A DNA stretch of 49,345 nt from an uncultured Clostridium sp. (GCA_930986425.1 CAKNJR010000011.1:1-49345); one strand, 5' to 3'. Shown: positions 25,120 through 35,206, numbered from the stretch's first letter. Notes: generated by a model not told the origin, from the letters alone. Made by a program: numbers and translations.

Positions 25120-25374
25120 ATGAAAGTAAAAAAATCAAATATTAAATTTGAAGATTTGCCAGATACGATCACTCCAGAAATATATTCGGACTGGAGAGGA
25201 ATAGGCGTAGTAAAAGCAAGGGAGAGATTTCATAGTTTAAATTTTCCTTTAATTAAAAATTGTGGAGCTAATCTTATTGCAGATAAAAGAGCAGTATTTA
25301 TTCATGAGTTTTGTACAGATGATGAAACTAAAAAAGTATTACTTGAAAAAATAGCAAAGCAATTATTTGTCTGA
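25120..25374 (+). CDS. xis: Excisionase (Xis)
   Basis: This 84-residue protein lies directly upstream of the integrase and begins at ATG 25120 behind TAGGAGG. It has the small winged-helix pattern of Tn916-type excisionases (DWRGIGVVKARERFHSLNFPLIKN) and a basic character. Xis bends DNA at the ICE ends and steers the integrase to excision. It is 27 bases ahead of int, in the same transcript. Confidence 0.8.
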   Translation: MKVKKSNIKFEDLPDTITPEIYSDWRGIGVVKARERFHSLNFPLIKNCGANLIADKRAVFIHEFCTDDETKKVLLEKIAKQLFV

Positions 25375-25401
25375 TCTTCAATTTAAGGAAAAGGAGAAAA
25401 T

Positions 25402-26610
25402 ATGGGAAGAAATTTAAGTAAAAGAGGAAATGGAGAAGGAACAATATTTTATAGGGAAAAATTAAAAAAATGGGTAGGACAAATTACTTTAGGAGTTAAT
25501 TCAGAGGGGAAACAAATAAGAAAAACATTTTATGGAGATACAAGAAAAGAAGTAAAAGAAAAATTAGATTTATTACTAAGAGAAAAACAAACAGGAAAAG
25601 ATGTTGGCAATACTTTATCAATAGTAGATATAGCTGAAGAAATAAGAGAATTAAAATATAAAACTAATTCTATAAAAAGAGCATCATACATTAGAATAGG
25701 AGAAAGCATCGACATAATGAGAAAGCTTTTACCTTATGCTAATATTCCAATACAAAATGTTACAAGAAGTATAATAAATTCTCAAAGCCAAGTATTAGTT
25801 TCATATTCACAATCTGTGATAACTAAAGTATGGCAACAATTACAAGGGGCATTTAACGAGGCGAGAATTAGGAATATTGTAGAAAAAAATCCATTTGAAC
25901 TAAAAGGATATTTAATGAAGCCAAAGTCTAATAAGGTAACTAAAAAAATAGATGCATTGACTACAAAAGAACAAGAAAGATTTATTAATGAGTTAGATAA
26001 AGGATATGATGATTATACTATTGTATTTTATATAGCTATTTATACAGGAATGAGAATAAGTGAAATTTTGGCACTAAAAAGGGAAGATATAGATTTTGAA
26101 AATAAAAAAATATATGTAAGAAAGACACTTAGTCATGTAGATAAAGGAAGAATATTATTAGAAAAAACAACAAAAACCTATGCAGGGATGAGAGATGTGC
26201 CGATATTAAATGTACTGTACGATAAATTAATTGAATATAAAATAGATAAGAAAAAAGGATTTCTGTTTTTGAAAAATGGAAGTTTTATACATGCTACTAA
26301 TTTTAATGCTAGATTTCAAAAACTATGTAAAAATGCAGATATTAGAGTATATAAAAAAAGATCAAGCATAAAAAGTGGAAGAAAAATAAAAAAAGTATAT
26401 GAATTTGATATGACAAAGAGTAGAGTAAATACACATATGCTAAGACATACATTTGCAACTAGATGTATAGAAAATGGAGTTAGCCCAGTAGTTCTTCAAA
26501 AAATATTAGGACATAAAGATATACAAGTAACATTAAATACATATACAGATGTATTTAATGAATTTAAAGAGAAAGAAATAGAGAAAATAGATGATTTTTT
26601 TAATAAATGA
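25402..26610 (+). CDS. int: Tyrosine recombinase integrase of the ICE
   Basis: The N-terminal part of this 402-residue protein has the AP2-like arm-binding pattern (GEGTIFYREKLKKWVGQI...). The core has a SAM-like region and the catalytic domain with Arg218 (TGMRISEI), the HxxR motif at His345/Arg348 (HMLRHTFATR), and the nucleophile Tyr381 in VTLNTYTDVF. It belongs to the Tn916/Tn1549 integrase group. It marks the right end of the ICE; the attachment site is expected within a short distance downstream. Confidence 0.95.
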   Translation: MGRNLSKRGNGEGTIFYREKLKKWVGQITLGVNSEGKQIRKTFYGDTRKEVKEKLDLLLREKQTGKDVGNTLSIVDIAEEIRELKYKTNSIKRASYIRIGESIDIMRKLLPYANIPIQNVTRSIINSQSQVLVSYSQSVITKVWQQLQGAFNEARIRNIVEKNPFELKGYLMKPKSNKVTKKIDALTTKEQERFINELDKGYDDYTIVFYIAIYTGMRISEILALKREDIDFENKKIYVRKTLSHVDKGRILLEKTTKTYAGMRDVPILNVLYDKLIEYKIDKKKGFLFLKNGSFIHATNFNARFQKLCKNADIRVYKKRSSIKSGRKIKKVYEFDMTKSRVNTHMLRHTFATRCIENGVSPVVLQKILGHKDIQVTLNTYTDVFNEFKEKEIEKIDDFFNK

Positions 26611-26634
26611 TATTAAAAAAAGATGATTAAATAA

Positions 26635-26662
26635 TTGAAAAAATAAAAAAATGTGGTATAAT
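26635..26662 (+). promoter_or_regulatory. Strong sigma-A promoter just beyond the integrase
   Basis: TTGAAA (26635-26640), 16 bases, TATAAT (26657-26662), with TGTGG just before the -10. Predicted start is about 26669, exactly at the foot of the first hairpin of the candidate RNA below. Confidence 0.65.
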
Positions 26663-26668
26663 AAATGC

Positions 26669-26890
26669 GAAATATTGCAAAATTATTATTTTAATAAAGG
26701 CTAATTAATTTTAATAAATTTATTCCAGTAGCTGTAAATTAGCAATATTTCAAGGCAAAAATATTAAAGTGATTTACTAGAAAAGTAGGATTTCCTGCAT
26801 TTTATAAAATTGCTCTATGAAGCCTTTGAACTAGAATAATGCGACTATTGAATTAAGATAGTAAGACCACTAAATTATTATATAATTTAT
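26669..26890 (+). ncRNA. Candidate structured RNA or 5' leader at the ICE-chromosome junction
   Basis: GAAATATTGC (26669-26678) pairs perfectly with GCAATATTTC (26742-26751). GCTAATT (26700-26706) can pair with AATTAGC (26737-26743), and AAAGGC (26696-26701) with GCCTTT (26822-26827), a possible long-range contact. Small hairpins follow near 26779, 26792 and 26844. The stretch 26611-26939 has no gene. It could be an independent RNA or the leader of the M50 protease gene. No known family recognised. Confidence 0.45.
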
Positions 26891-26939
26891 AAATCTAAAA
26901 GAAAGAATATGTAAATAACATATATGAGGAAAGTTTTAA

Positions 26940-27686
26940 ATGTTTTTTGGAGGATTTGGAATGAATTCTTGGATGATAGTTTTAGTAATCATCCTAATAG
27001 CTGAAAATTTAAGGTATTACTTATATACACCTGGAGCTTTGCTGGCATTAATTTTAAGCATACCAGGAGTTATTATAGCAATGACATTTCACGAGTTTGC
27101 ACACGCGTGGATGGCAGATAGACTTGGAGATGATACTCCAAGAAGACAAGGAAGACTAACATTAAATCCATTTAAGCATATGGAACCAATAGGAATGTTA
27201 ATGCTTTTATTTGCAGGTTTTGGATGGGGTAGACCAGTACAAATTAATCCTAATAACTTTAACAGAACTATTACATTAAGAAAAGGAAATGCATTAGTAG
27301 CTTTAGCAGGACCTGTGATGAATTTAATATTAGCAGTAATATTTAGTATAATTTATGCGCTAATATTAGCATTTGGCGGAACTTTTGTACTAACACAAAC
27401 AGGAGAGATTATAACAACAATAATTATTTATATTATCTCGATGAATGTTGGCTTAGGAGTATTCAACTTAATCCCATTACCACCACTTGATGGCTCAAAA
27501 GTATTAGTAGCTATTTTACCAACAAATGCAAGAAATTGGTTTGAATCACATGAAAGAATATTATATATAGTATTCATAATTATATGGATTACACCAATAG
27601 CTTCATTAATAATTAGTCCAATTATTAGACTAATAAATAATGGATTACTAAATTTAATAGCTTCGATTGTGGGAATGCTAGTGTAA
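26940..27686 (+). CDS. Site-2-protease-type M50 metallopeptidase
   Basis: This 248-residue polytopic membrane protein carries the zinc motif HEFAH at residues 51-55, the NPFKHMEPIGM segment, and the third ligand region FNLIPLPPLDGSK, all hallmarks of the M50 (YwhC-like) family. Such proteases cut proteins inside the membrane. It is the first chromosomal gene after the ICE, 253 bases past the predicted end of the promoter region, with a GAGG ribosome site. Confidence 0.9.
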   Translation: MFFGGFGMNSWMIVLVIILIAENLRYYLYTPGALLALILSIPGVIIAMTFHEFAHAWMADRLGDDTPRRQGRLTLNPFKHMEPIGMLMLLFAGFGWGRPVQINPNNFNRTITLRKGNALVALAGPVMNLILAVIFSIIYALILAFGGTFVLTQTGEIITTIIIYIISMNVGLGVFNLIPLPPLDGSKVLVAILPTNARNWFESHERILYIVFIIIWITPIASLIISPIIRLINNGLLNLIASIVGMLV

Positions 27687-27797
27687 TTATAGATAATATA
27701 TAAGTTATAGATTTTAGGTTATCTATAATTTAAATAGTGATAAGAAGCGTAAAACTTACATTGAATAAATTAAACATAATTATGAAAGGACAATAAA

Positions 27798-28784
27798 ATG
27801 GAGGATGTATACATATTAGGTATAGAATCTAGTTGTGATGAAACAGCAGTTTCAGTAGTAAAAAACGGCAGAATAGTTTTATCTAATGTAATAAACACAC
27901 AAATACCTATACACACAGTATATGGAGGTGTTGTACCTGAAATAGCCTCAAGAAATCACATAGACAATATATCTGATGTAACAAAAAAAGCAATTGAGGA
28001 CGCAAATATAAATTTAAATCAAATAAATGCAGTGGCCTGCACATATGGCCCAGGCCTAGTTGGAGCTTTACTTGTAGGACTTTCCTATGGTAAAGCTTTA
28101 AGCTATGCCTTAAAAAAGCCTTTAGTTGGCGTAAACCATATACAAGGTCATATTGCAGCTAATTACATAACTTATCCAGATTTAGAGCCACCTTTTTTAT
28201 GTGTAATGATGTCAGGTGGAAATACACAAATAGTACATGTAAAAGATTATTTAGATTTTGAAGTACTAGGTAGAACAAAGGATGATGCTATAGGAGAGGC
28301 ATTTGATAAAGTTGCAAGAGTAATTGGATTAGGTTATCCAGGAGGCCCTAAAATAGATAAAATGGCAGTTTTAGGCGAGCCTAATATAGAATTACCAAAA
28401 ACACACGTTGATGGCTTAGATTTTAGTTTTAGTGGCATTAAAACAGCAGTAATAAATTTACATCATAAAGAACCAGATGTAAATAAAGAAAATCTATGCG
28501 CAAGCTTTGAAAAAGCAGTAACAGAAATGCTAATGGAAAAAGTAAAACTAGCAATAGAAAAAACAAATTCTAATAAAATTGTATTAGCTGGAGGAGTTTC
28601 AGCAAATACATATATAAGAAGTGAATTCGAAAATTTGCAGAGCCAAGGAATAAAAGTTTACATGCCAGATTTAAAACTCTGTACAGATAATGCAGCAATG
28701 ATAGCTTCAGCTGGCTATTACAATTACATAAATGGAAAAATAGATGATTTAACATTAAATGCAGTTCCAAACTTAAAGCTTTAA
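27798..28784 (+). CDS. tsaD: tRNA N6-adenosine threonylcarbamoyltransferase TsaD
   Basis: The 328-residue protein (usual length about 330-340) contains the iron-binding His114 and His118 in NHIQGHI, the nucleotide-binding start GIESSCDETAVS, the PGLVGALLVGLSYGK block and the SGIKTAV and GVSANTYIR motifs near the C-terminus. TsaD transfers threonylcarbamoyl to A37 of ANN-decoding tRNAs, with TsaB, TsaC and TsaE (not in this window). The ATG follows GAAAGGACA. Confidence 0.96.
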   Translation: MEDVYILGIESSCDETAVSVVKNGRIVLSNVINTQIPIHTVYGGVVPEIASRNHIDNISDVTKKAIEDANINLNQINAVACTYGPGLVGALLVGLSYGKALSYALKKPLVGVNHIQGHIAANYITYPDLEPPFLCVMMSGGNTQIVHVKDYLDFEVLGRTKDDAIGEAFDKVARVIGLGYPGGPKIDKMAVLGEPNIELPKTHVDGLDFSFSGIKTAVINLHHKEPDVNKENLCASFEKAVTEMLMEKVKLAIEKTNSNKIVLAGGVSANTYIRSEFENLQSQGIKVYMPDLKLCTDNAAMIASAGYYNYINGKIDDLTLNAVPNLKL

Positions 28785-28883
28785 TTAAAAAAAGTTATGT
28801 GAGATAATTGTTAAAAAGAAAGACAAAATTATTAATTATTGAAAACAGAATAAGAAAATTAAATAGGGTAGATTGGAGAACAA

Positions 28884-29657
28884 ATGTCAATATATGCAAT
28901 AGGAGATTTACACTTATCTTTGAATAAGGAAAAGCCAATGGACATATTTGGCGGTAATTGGAAAAATCATGAACAAAAAATAAAAGAAAACTGGAAGAAT
29001 ACTGTACAAGATAATGACTTAGTAATACTTCCAGGAGATTTTTCATGGGAAATGCATTTAAAAGATATGTATAATGACTTTGCATATTTGAATGATTTGC
29101 CAGGAAAAAAAATTTTGCTAAAAGGAAACCATGATTATTGGTGGACAACTCTTGCAAAAATGAGAGAATTTTTACAAGAAAATAAATTTGAAAATATAGA
29201 CTTTTTATACAATAATAGTTATTTATTCGAAGAGAAGATAATTGCAGGAACAAGAGGCTGGGCATTAAATGATACAGAAAATAGTAACAAAATGAACCAT
29301 AGAGAAGAAGAAAGGCTAAAACTTTCATTGCAAAGCGGAGTAGATAACTTTGGGGATAAAGAAATAATTTGCATAATGCATTATCCACCAATAGTTGCAG
29401 AAGAAAGTAGAATATCACAAGAAAACGTAAATGAAATAGAAAATAATAATGAAGAAGCTAAGAATGAAGAATTAAACAAAAATTTAAAAATTTCAAATTA
29501 CGTTCAAATAATGAAACAGTACAATGTAAAAACTTGCCTGTATGGACATTTACACGGAGAATCTCATAAAGAAGCTTTTGAAGGAAATTACGACGGAATT
29601 CAATTTAAATTAGTAAGCAGTGATTATTTAGATTTTAAATTATATAAATTGAAATAA
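28884..29657 (+). CDS. Calcineurin-like metallophosphoesterase
   Basis: The metal-binding signature of this 257-residue protein is clear: AIGDLHL (D8, H10), PGDFSW, GNHDYWW, a mid-protein CIMHYPP and the final YGHLHGE. It belongs to the general phosphoesterase family (PF00149). Residues 190-205 form a charged insert (EIENNNEEAKNEEL). Substrate not deducible. Confidence 0.88.
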   Translation: MSIYAIGDLHLSLNKEKPMDIFGGNWKNHEQKIKENWKNTVQDNDLVILPGDFSWEMHLKDMYNDFAYLNDLPGKKILLKGNHDYWWTTLAKMREFLQENKFENIDFLYNNSYLFEEKIIAGTRGWALNDTENSNKMNHREEERLKLSLQSGVDNFGDKEIICIMHYPPIVAEESRISQENVNEIENNNEEAKNEELNKNLKISNYVQIMKQYNVKTCLYGHLHGESHKEAFEGNYDGIQFKLVSSDYLDFKLYKLK

Positions 29658-29677
29658 ATAATAAAAAGGAGAAAACT

Positions 29678-30160
29678 ATGGAATATTCTAAATGTTTAGT
29701 CCAAGTTGATGAAATTTTAAACTATTTGAACCTAGAAGAGTTAAAAAAGATTCCTGAAAATGTAAGAAAAACAATAAAAGATAATAAAGATAAAAATTAT
29801 ACATGGAAATATGATGTAAGCAAAAAACTAGAAGAACAAAACTTAAATAGAAAAAGCATAGCAATATTATCTTATTTGAATATGGAATATTTATTAAATG
29901 ACGAACAAAGAAAATTAATGGAACAAATTCATAGAGTTAATGAGCAAAAGCAAGAAGAAGAAAAAAGAAAGCAATATAATCCTGAAAATATTTTTGAAAA
30001 TAAGAGTAATATTAAAGAAGATAAAACAATACAAGTAGCTAGTAATGAGTCTACTAGTAAAGAATCTAAAGAGTCTAAAAATTTGGCTATGACCAAAAAA
30101 GATAGATGGTATAATAAAATAAAACTCTACATAAAGAGTTTATTTTCCAAAAAGTCTTGA
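29678..30160 (+). CDS. Hypothetical protein between the phosphoesterase and tig genes
   Basis: The 160-residue protein has an N-terminal region (1-90) that is helical and well formed (ILNYLNLEELKKIPENVRKTI and SIAILSYLNMEYLLNDEQ). The C-terminal half is an extended charged linker with low-complexity Ser/Lys stretches and a basic tail. I do not recognise a domain. The -35 box of the tig promoter overlaps its stop codon. Confidence 0.7.
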   Translation: MEYSKCLVQVDEILNYLNLEELKKIPENVRKTIKDNKDKNYTWKYDVSKKLEEQNLNRKSIAILSYLNMEYLLNDEQRKLMEQIHRVNEQKQEEEKRKQYNPENIFENKSNIKEDKTIQVASNESTSKESKESKNLAMTKKDRWYNKIKLYIKSLFSKKS

Positions 30161-30184
30161 TTTATTCGTAATTTGTGATATAAT
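30157..30184 (+). promoter_or_regulatory. Promoter of the tig gene
   Basis: TTGATT (30157-30162), 16 bases, TATAAT (30179-30184). The hexamers lie 36 bases before the tig start; the -35 overlaps the stop of the preceding gene. Confidence 0.75.
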
Positions 30185-30219
30185 AGTATAGCATTTTATG
30201 AGAAAAGGAAGGATTAACA

Positions 30220-31509
30220 ATGAGCTTAAAACAAGAAAAAACAGAAAATAAGAATGAATTAAAATTAACATTTACAGTACCAGCTTCAAGATTTGAAGAA
30301 GCAATACAAGAAGTATTCAAAAAAAGTGCAAAATACTTCAACATACCTGGATTTAGAAAAGGAAAAGCACCTTTCAAAATAGTAGAAAGATATTATGGAG
30401 ATTCAATATTCTATGAGGACGCTTTCAATGAATTAGCACCTGTAGTATATGATGAAGAAATAAAAGAAAATAAAATAGAAGTTGCAAGCAGACCACAAGT
30501 AGATGTAGTTCAAATGGAAAAAGGAAAAGACTTAATATTTACTGCAATAGTTGCAACAAAACCAGAAGTTAAACTTGGTAAATACAAAGAAATTCCGTTA
30601 AAGAAAATCGAATACAAAGTAACTGACGAAGACATAGACCATGAAATAAATCATATGGCTGAACACAACTCAAGAATGGTTACAGTTGAAGATAGAGAAG
30701 TTAAAGACAAAGATATAGTTACAATAGACTTCGAAGGATTCACTGATGGCAAACCATTTGAAGGTGGAAAAGCTGAAAATCATGAATTAACAATTGGAAG
30801 CAAAACATTCATCCCAGGATTTGAAGACCAAATAATCGGAATGAAAATTGGTGAAGAAAAAGACATCAAAGTTACATTCCCAGAAGATTATTTCTCTAAA
30901 GACTTAGCTGGTAAAGAAGCAACATTCCATGTTGTATTACACGGAATTAAAGAAAAACAATTACCAACAATAGATGATGAATTTGCTAAAGACGTTAGTG
31001 AATTTGATACATTAAAAGAGTTAAAAGACAGCATCAAAGAAAAAATGGAAAAAGAAAACGAAGAAAGAGCAAAACATGAAACAGAAGATGCTGCTATTGA
31101 AGAAGTTTGCAAAAACACAAATATAGATATTCCAGAAGGAATGGTTGAGTTAGAAATAGATAACATTATGCAAAACTTAGACCAAAGACTAAGTTATCAA
31201 GGATTAAACTTAGAACAATATCTAAAAATGATGGGCAAATCAGAAGAAGATTTCAGAAAAGACTACAAAGAGCAAGCTGAAAAGAATGTTAAAACAAGAT
31301 TAGTTCTTGAGCAAATTGTTAAAGATGAAAAAATAAAAGAAGACGAAAAATACATAAAAGAAAAATTAGAAGAAATGGCTAAACAATATAACAGAAAAGT
31401 AGAAGACTTAGAAAAGAACGAAGAATTAAAGAACTACTTAGCAGAAAGTTCAAAAACAGAACAAGCAGTAAAATTAGTAGTTGATAATGCAAAAATTTCT
31501 AAAAAATAG
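30220..31509 (+). CDS. tig: Trigger factor, ribosome-associated chaperone
   Basis: This 429-residue peptidyl-prolyl isomerase and chaperone shows the ribosome-binding signature at the N-terminus (GFRKGKAPFKIVERYYG, about residues 45-63), then the FKBP-type isomerase domain (DIVTIDFEGFTDGKPFEGGKAE and LTIGSKTFIPGFEDQIIGM) and a helical C-terminal chaperone domain. Start and length match the family. clpP and clpX follow in the usual order after a 255-base gap with a terminator, so partly separate transcription is likely. Confidence 0.97.
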   Translation: MSLKQEKTENKNELKLTFTVPASRFEEAIQEVFKKSAKYFNIPGFRKGKAPFKIVERYYGDSIFYEDAFNELAPVVYDEEIKENKIEVASRPQVDVVQMEKGKDLIFTAIVATKPEVKLGKYKEIPLKKIEYKVTDEDIDHEINHMAEHNSRMVTVEDREVKDKDIVTIDFEGFTDGKPFEGGKAENHELTIGSKTFIPGFEDQIIGMKIGEEKDIKVTFPEDYFSKDLAGKEATFHVVLHGIKEKQLPTIDDEFAKDVSEFDTLKELKDSIKEKMEKENEERAKHETEDAAIEEVCKNTNIDIPEGMVELEIDNIMQNLDQRLSYQGLNLEQYLKMMGKSEEDFRKDYKEQAEKNVKTRLVLEQIVKDEKIKEDEKYIKEKLEEMAKQYNRKVEDLEKNEELKNYLAESSKTEQAVKLVVDNAKISKK

Positions 31510-31557
31510 TATATAAATGTACTAAAAAATGAACTAAATAAACGGAGTAAAATAAAA

Positions 31558-31597
31558 AGTTGGAGATGATTTTTATAATAATATCTCTAACTTTTTA
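31558..31597 (+). terminator. Rho-independent terminator after tig
   Basis: AGTTGGAGAT (31558-31567) pairs with ATCTCTAACT (31583-31592) with one wobble and is followed by TTTTTATG. The remaining 31600-31764 shows no gene; it presumably contains the clpP promoter. Confidence 0.8.
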
Positions 31598-31764
31598 TGC
31601 TAAAAAGGTTGATATCTTATAAAAAAATATATATAATATGTTAGTACTCATAGAATTATATACATAAATTTAGAACAAAAGAAAGTACAAAAACAAAGGG
31701 TAATTCAAATTAATATAGAAATATAATAATAGGGCATGAATATCCTAGGAAAGGAAATAAAATT

Positions 31765-32379
31765 ATGAAAGAATTTAATGATAGTTTAGTACCTTATGTA
31801 ATAGAACAATCAGCAAGAGGGGAAAGGTCATATGATATCTTCTCAAGATTATTAAAAGATAGAATAATATTTTTAAGCGAAGATGTTAATCAAACATCAG
31901 CAAGTTTAGTAATAGCCCAAATGCTATTCTTAGAGTCAGAAGATCCAGATAAAGAAATATCTTTATACATAAATTCACCAGGAGGTTCAGTTTCAGATGG
32001 ATTTGGTATAGTTGATACAATGAATTATATCAAATGCCCTGTAACAACAATATGCGTTGGAATGGCAGCTAGTATGGGAGCAGTATTATTAACTTGTGGT
32101 GAAAAAGGCAAAAGATTTGCTACACCAAATGCAGAAATCCTTATACATCAACCATTGATTGGTGGTCAAAATGGAGGAATTTCAGGTCAAGCAACTGAAA
32201 TAAAAATACATGCAGACCAAATGATAAAAACAAGAGAAAAAATCAATAAATTATTAAGTGAAAGAACAGGTCAACCAATTGATGTAATTGAAAGAGATAC
32301 AGAAAGAGACCATTACATGACAGCACAGGAAGCTCTTGAATATGGATTAATTGATGGAATTATGGATAAAAGAAAATAA
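31765..32379 (+). CDS. clpP: ATP-dependent protease subunit ClpP
   Basis: This 204-residue serine peptidase carries Ser103 in GMAASMGAV and His128 in LIHQPLIG, with the Asp in the [12 protein letters not shown] segment. Beginning '[23 protein letters not shown]' and length are standard. It forms the degradation chamber paired with ClpX, whose gene follows after 54 bases; the two are likely co-transcribed. Confidence 0.97.
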   Translation: MKEFNDSLVPYVIEQSARGERSYDIFSRLLKDRIIFLSEDVNQTSASLVIAQMLFLESEDPDKEISLYINSPGGSVSDGFGIVDTMNYIKCPVTTICVGMAASMGAVLLTCGEKGKRFATPNAEILIHQPLIGGQNGGISGQATEIKIHADQMIKTREKINKLLSERTGQPIDVIERDTERDHYMTAQEALEYGLIDGIMDKRK

Positions 32380-32433
32380 TTACGATATAATAATGAACAT
32401 AAGAAAATTTGACTATGAAAGGAAAGATTAAAA

Positions 32434-33735
32434 ATGCCTAAAAAGACTCAAAGTATAAGATGCTCATTTTGTGGAAAACCACAAGAGAGTGTTCATAAAA
32501 TGGTTGCAGGTCCTGGAGTGTACATTTGTAATGAATGTATACAAGTATGCAACAATATTCTAGAAACAGATGATTATGAAGAATTTGATGATAGATATAC
32601 AATAAATGAAGAGGAAAAACTTCCTACACCAGAAGAAATAAGAGAAGTTTTAGATGAATATGTTATAGGCCAAAATGAAGCTAAAAAAACATTATCAGTA
32701 GCTGTATACAACCATTATAAACGTATATACAATGAAGAAGAAAGCAATGATGATGTAGAAATACAAAAAAGTAATGTATTACTACTTGGACCAACAGGAT
32801 GTGGTAAAACATTCTTAGCACAAACACTTGCTAAAATATTAAAAGTTCCATTTGCAATAGCAGATGCAACAACATTAACAGAAGCAGGTTATGTTGGTGA
32901 AGATGTTGAAAATATTTTATTAAAATTAATTCAAGCAGCAGATTATAACATAGAAAAAGCTGAAAAAGGAATTATATATATTGATGAAATAGATAAAATA
33001 TCAAGAAAATCAGAAAATCCATCAATAACAAGAGATGTTAGTGGTGAAGGTGTGCAACAAGCACTTCTTAAAATAGTAGAAGGAACAGTTGCATCAGTAC
33101 CACCACAAGGAGGCAGAAAGCATCCACATCAAGAATTCCTACAAATAAATACTTCTAATATATTATTTATATGTGGAGGAGCATTTGAAGGATTAGACAA
33201 AATTATTGGAGAAAGAATAGGTAAAAAAGCAATAGGCTTTGGTACTAATATACAAAGTGAAAAAGAAATAGACAAATATAAAATATATGAACAAATGTTG
33301 CCACAAGATTTACTTAAATTTGGCTTAATTCCAGAGTTTGTAGGTAGATTGCCAATAATAGCAACATTAAGAGAACTTGATAAAGCAGCACTTATAGATA
33401 TTATGACAAAACCAAAGAATGCATTAGTAAAACAATACAAAAAATTGCTTGAAATAGATGGTGTTGATTTAGAGTTTACTCCTGAAGCATTAGAAACAAT
33501 AGTAGATAAAGCAATAGAAAGAAAAACAGGGGCAAGAGGTTTACGATCTATCATGGAAGAAACAATGAGAGATGTAATGTATGATATACCTTCAAATCCT
33601 AAGATTGTAAAATGTACAATAACTAAGGAAACAGTTGATGGAACTGAAAAACCAGAAATTGTTATCGATGAAAATAGAGTAGAAAAACCTAAAAAAGTAA
33701 AAAGACAAAAAACAGAAGCAAAAGAAACAGCGTAA
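32434..33735 (+). CDS. clpX: ATP-dependent unfoldase ClpX
   Basis: The 433-residue protein has an N-terminal zinc finger (CSFCGK and CNECIQVC), Walker [10 protein letters not shown], Walker [11 protein letters not shown], pore loop GYVGEDV, and the ClpP-binding IGF loop in KAIGFGTN. ClpX selects and unfolds substrates for ClpP. The Lys-rich tail after residue 415 is ordinary. The downstream inserted gene breaks the usual chromosome order (inference). Confidence 0.97.
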   Translation: MPKKTQSIRCSFCGKPQESVHKMVAGPGVYICNECIQVCNNILETDDYEEFDDRYTINEEEKLPTPEEIREVLDEYVIGQNEAKKTLSVAVYNHYKRIYNEEESNDDVEIQKSNVLLLGPTGCGKTFLAQTLAKILKVPFAIADATTLTEAGYVGEDVENILLKLIQAADYNIEKAEKGIIYIDEIDKISRKSENPSITRDVSGEGVQQALLKIVEGTVASVPPQGGRKHPHQEFLQINTSNILFICGGAFEGLDKIIGERIGKKAIGFGTNIQSEKEIDKYKIYEQMLPQDLLKFGLIPEFVGRLPIIATLRELDKAALIDIMTKPKNALVKQYKKLLEIDGVDLEFTPEALETIVDKAIERKTGARGLRSIMEETMRDVMYDIPSNPKIVKCTITKETVDGTEKPEIVIDENRVEKPKKVKRQKTEAKETA

Positions 33736-33796
33736 AATTTATAAATAAAAAGCAATTGAACCAAAAAGTAAGGTGAATTACATTAATACAAAAATT

Positions 33797-33826
33797 AAGC
33801 CGGGGAGCAGGTGCTCCCCGGCTTTT
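33797..33826. terminator. GC-rich bidirectional terminator
   Basis: AAGCCGGGGAGCA (33797-33809) pairs with TGCTCCCCGGCTT (33812-33824), a 13-base stem in an otherwise AT-rich region. It closes the foreign minus-strand gene at 33842 and can also stop transcription from clpX. Confidence 0.85.
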
Positions 33827-33841
33827 GGGTGTATGGGTGTA

Positions 33842-34288
33842 TTACTGCTGGTCACCGAAAAGGTAATGCAGGCAGTAGCGGGACAGAGTGGGTGAAATGT
33901 TGTCTATCTCTTCGACCTCGCCCTTTTCTCTGTTTACAGCCACAAGCTTGATAGCTTTGGCCTTCAACTTTTTGGAGCGAGAGTGGGCATCTTCGAAGAT
34001 AAACTCAACAGAGATTAATCTGTTGGAACCAGAATGCTTCCGAGGATTTGCTTTGAGGTAGTTTGTAAGCAAGCGAGTCACAAGACCACGCTCACCATAC
34101 ATAGCCTTTAAATCCATCTCACTTTGCATGTCTTGGTAGACCTCTGCCATTAGATGCAAGTCTCCAACTGTGGTTTGCCCACAGAAGTCGCTTGCATACA
34201 AGGCGCCCACCAAGATACCAAAGAACTTTTCGGTCGTAATGACCTTATCATCACTGGGGATGGAAAGGCCACTTTGCTTTACAACCAT
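33842..34288 (-). CDS. Foreign, GC-richer hypothetical protein
   Basis: The 148-residue protein is soluble, helical, and of unknown family. Codon use is clearly unlike the surrounding genes: many GC-rich codons, including at least one in-frame CGG (in NPRKHS). It has its own promoter, ribosome site (reverse of ACACCTCCTATAG) and a matched GC-rich terminator. It looks like a self-contained unit acquired by transfer. A similar but unrelated unit lies at 41992. Confidence 0.75.
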   Translation of the reverse strand: MVVKQSGLSIPSDDKVITTEKFFGILVGALYASDFCGQTTVGDLHLMAEVYQDMQSEMDLKAMYGERGLVTRLLTNYLKANPRKHSGSNRLISVEFIFEDAHSRSKKLKAKAIKLVAVNREKGEVEEIDNISPTLSRYCLHYLFGDQQ

Positions 34289-34318
34289 GTTTTACACCTC
34301 CTATAGAGTAATACATAT

Positions 34319-34347
34319 ATTATAGCACAAATTGTTGTTTTTAGCAA
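34319..34347 (-). promoter_or_regulatory. Promoter of the foreign gene at 33842
   Basis: Read on the minus strand: TTGCTA (34347-34342), 17 bases, TATAAT (34324-34319), 31 bases before the start codon. The -10 context GCTATAATATATGTA resembles the promoter of the foreign gene at 41992. Confidence 0.65.
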
Positions 34348-34540
34348 ATTTGACATAATACAAAGATAGCAATCGTGTTTTTGAAAATGTTTTTTAGTAG
34401 AATTTGCAAAACATAAATAGATTAATAAAATTTTAATTGAAACATACAGCATAAGTTGATATAATAATATTTGAAAAGTTATTAGGTTTTAATTCATAAA
34501 CTAAGTGAGAAAAAATTAAATAAATAAAAAGGGGAAAATT

Positions 34541-35206
34541 ATGAACACAATTTTATTAGTAGAAGACAGCGAATCAATAGTGATGGGGCTAAAATATTCT
34601 TTGGAGCAAGAGGGATTTAGAGTAACCTCAGCAAAAACAATTGCAGAAGCAGAACTAGCTTCAAATTATGATTTAATATTACTAGATATAACATTGCCAG
34701 ATGGAAATGGTTTTGATTTTTTCAAAGAAATTAAGAAAAAAGAAGACATACCAGTAATATTTTTGACAGCACGAGATGAAGAAATAGATATAGTAAAAGG
34801 CTTAGACTTAGGAGCAGAAGATTATATAGTAAAACCATTTAGAGTTAAAGAATTAATTTCAAGAATTAAGGTAGCACTTAGAAGATATAACAAGATAACC
34901 TCATCAATAATAGAATGTAATGGCATAACACTTGATACAGAAAATATGGAAGCAAAAAAAGATGGTCAAAGAATCGAGCTTACTAGTTTAGAATTTAAAA
35001 TACTTTTAATGTTATTTACAAATAAAAATAAATTAGTCACAAGAGAAATGATATTAAATAAAATATGGGATTTAGCGGGAAACTTTGTAAATGATAACAC
35101 ATTGACAGTATACATAAAAAGAATTAGAGAAAAGATTGGCGATAATGATGGAAAAATAATAAAGACAATTAGAGGAGTTGGATATAAAGTAGATGAAAAA
35201 AACTAA
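34541..35206 (+). CDS. OmpR-family response regulator of the chromosomal ABC module
   Basis: The 221-residue protein has a receiver domain with VEDS, phosphoacceptor Asp49 (LLDITLPDG), TARDEE and VKPF, and a winged-helix output domain ending in KTIRGVGYKVD. It is closely similar in layout to the ICE copy at 17862. It overlaps the kinase gene by 14 bases. The GTCAC/GTCAT repeats at 36571 are its likely target. Confidence 0.93.
   Translation: MNTILLVEDSESIVMGLKYSLEQEGFRVTSAKTIAEAELASNYDLILLDITLPDGNGFDFFKEIKKKEDIPVIFLTARDEEIDIVKGLDLGAEDYIVKPFRVKELISRIKVALRRYNKITSSIIECNGITLDTENMEAKKDGQRIELTSLEFKILLMLFTNKNKLVTREMILNKIWDLAGNFVNDNTLTVYIKRIREKIGDNDGKIIKTIRGVGYKVDEKN

Noticed and set aside
26669..26890. 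6S RNA, tmRNA or RNase P RNA at the ICE junction
   Set aside because: None of the conserved words of tmRNA or RNase P RNA are present, and the two ends do not pair as in 6S RNA. Left as an unassigned candidate.
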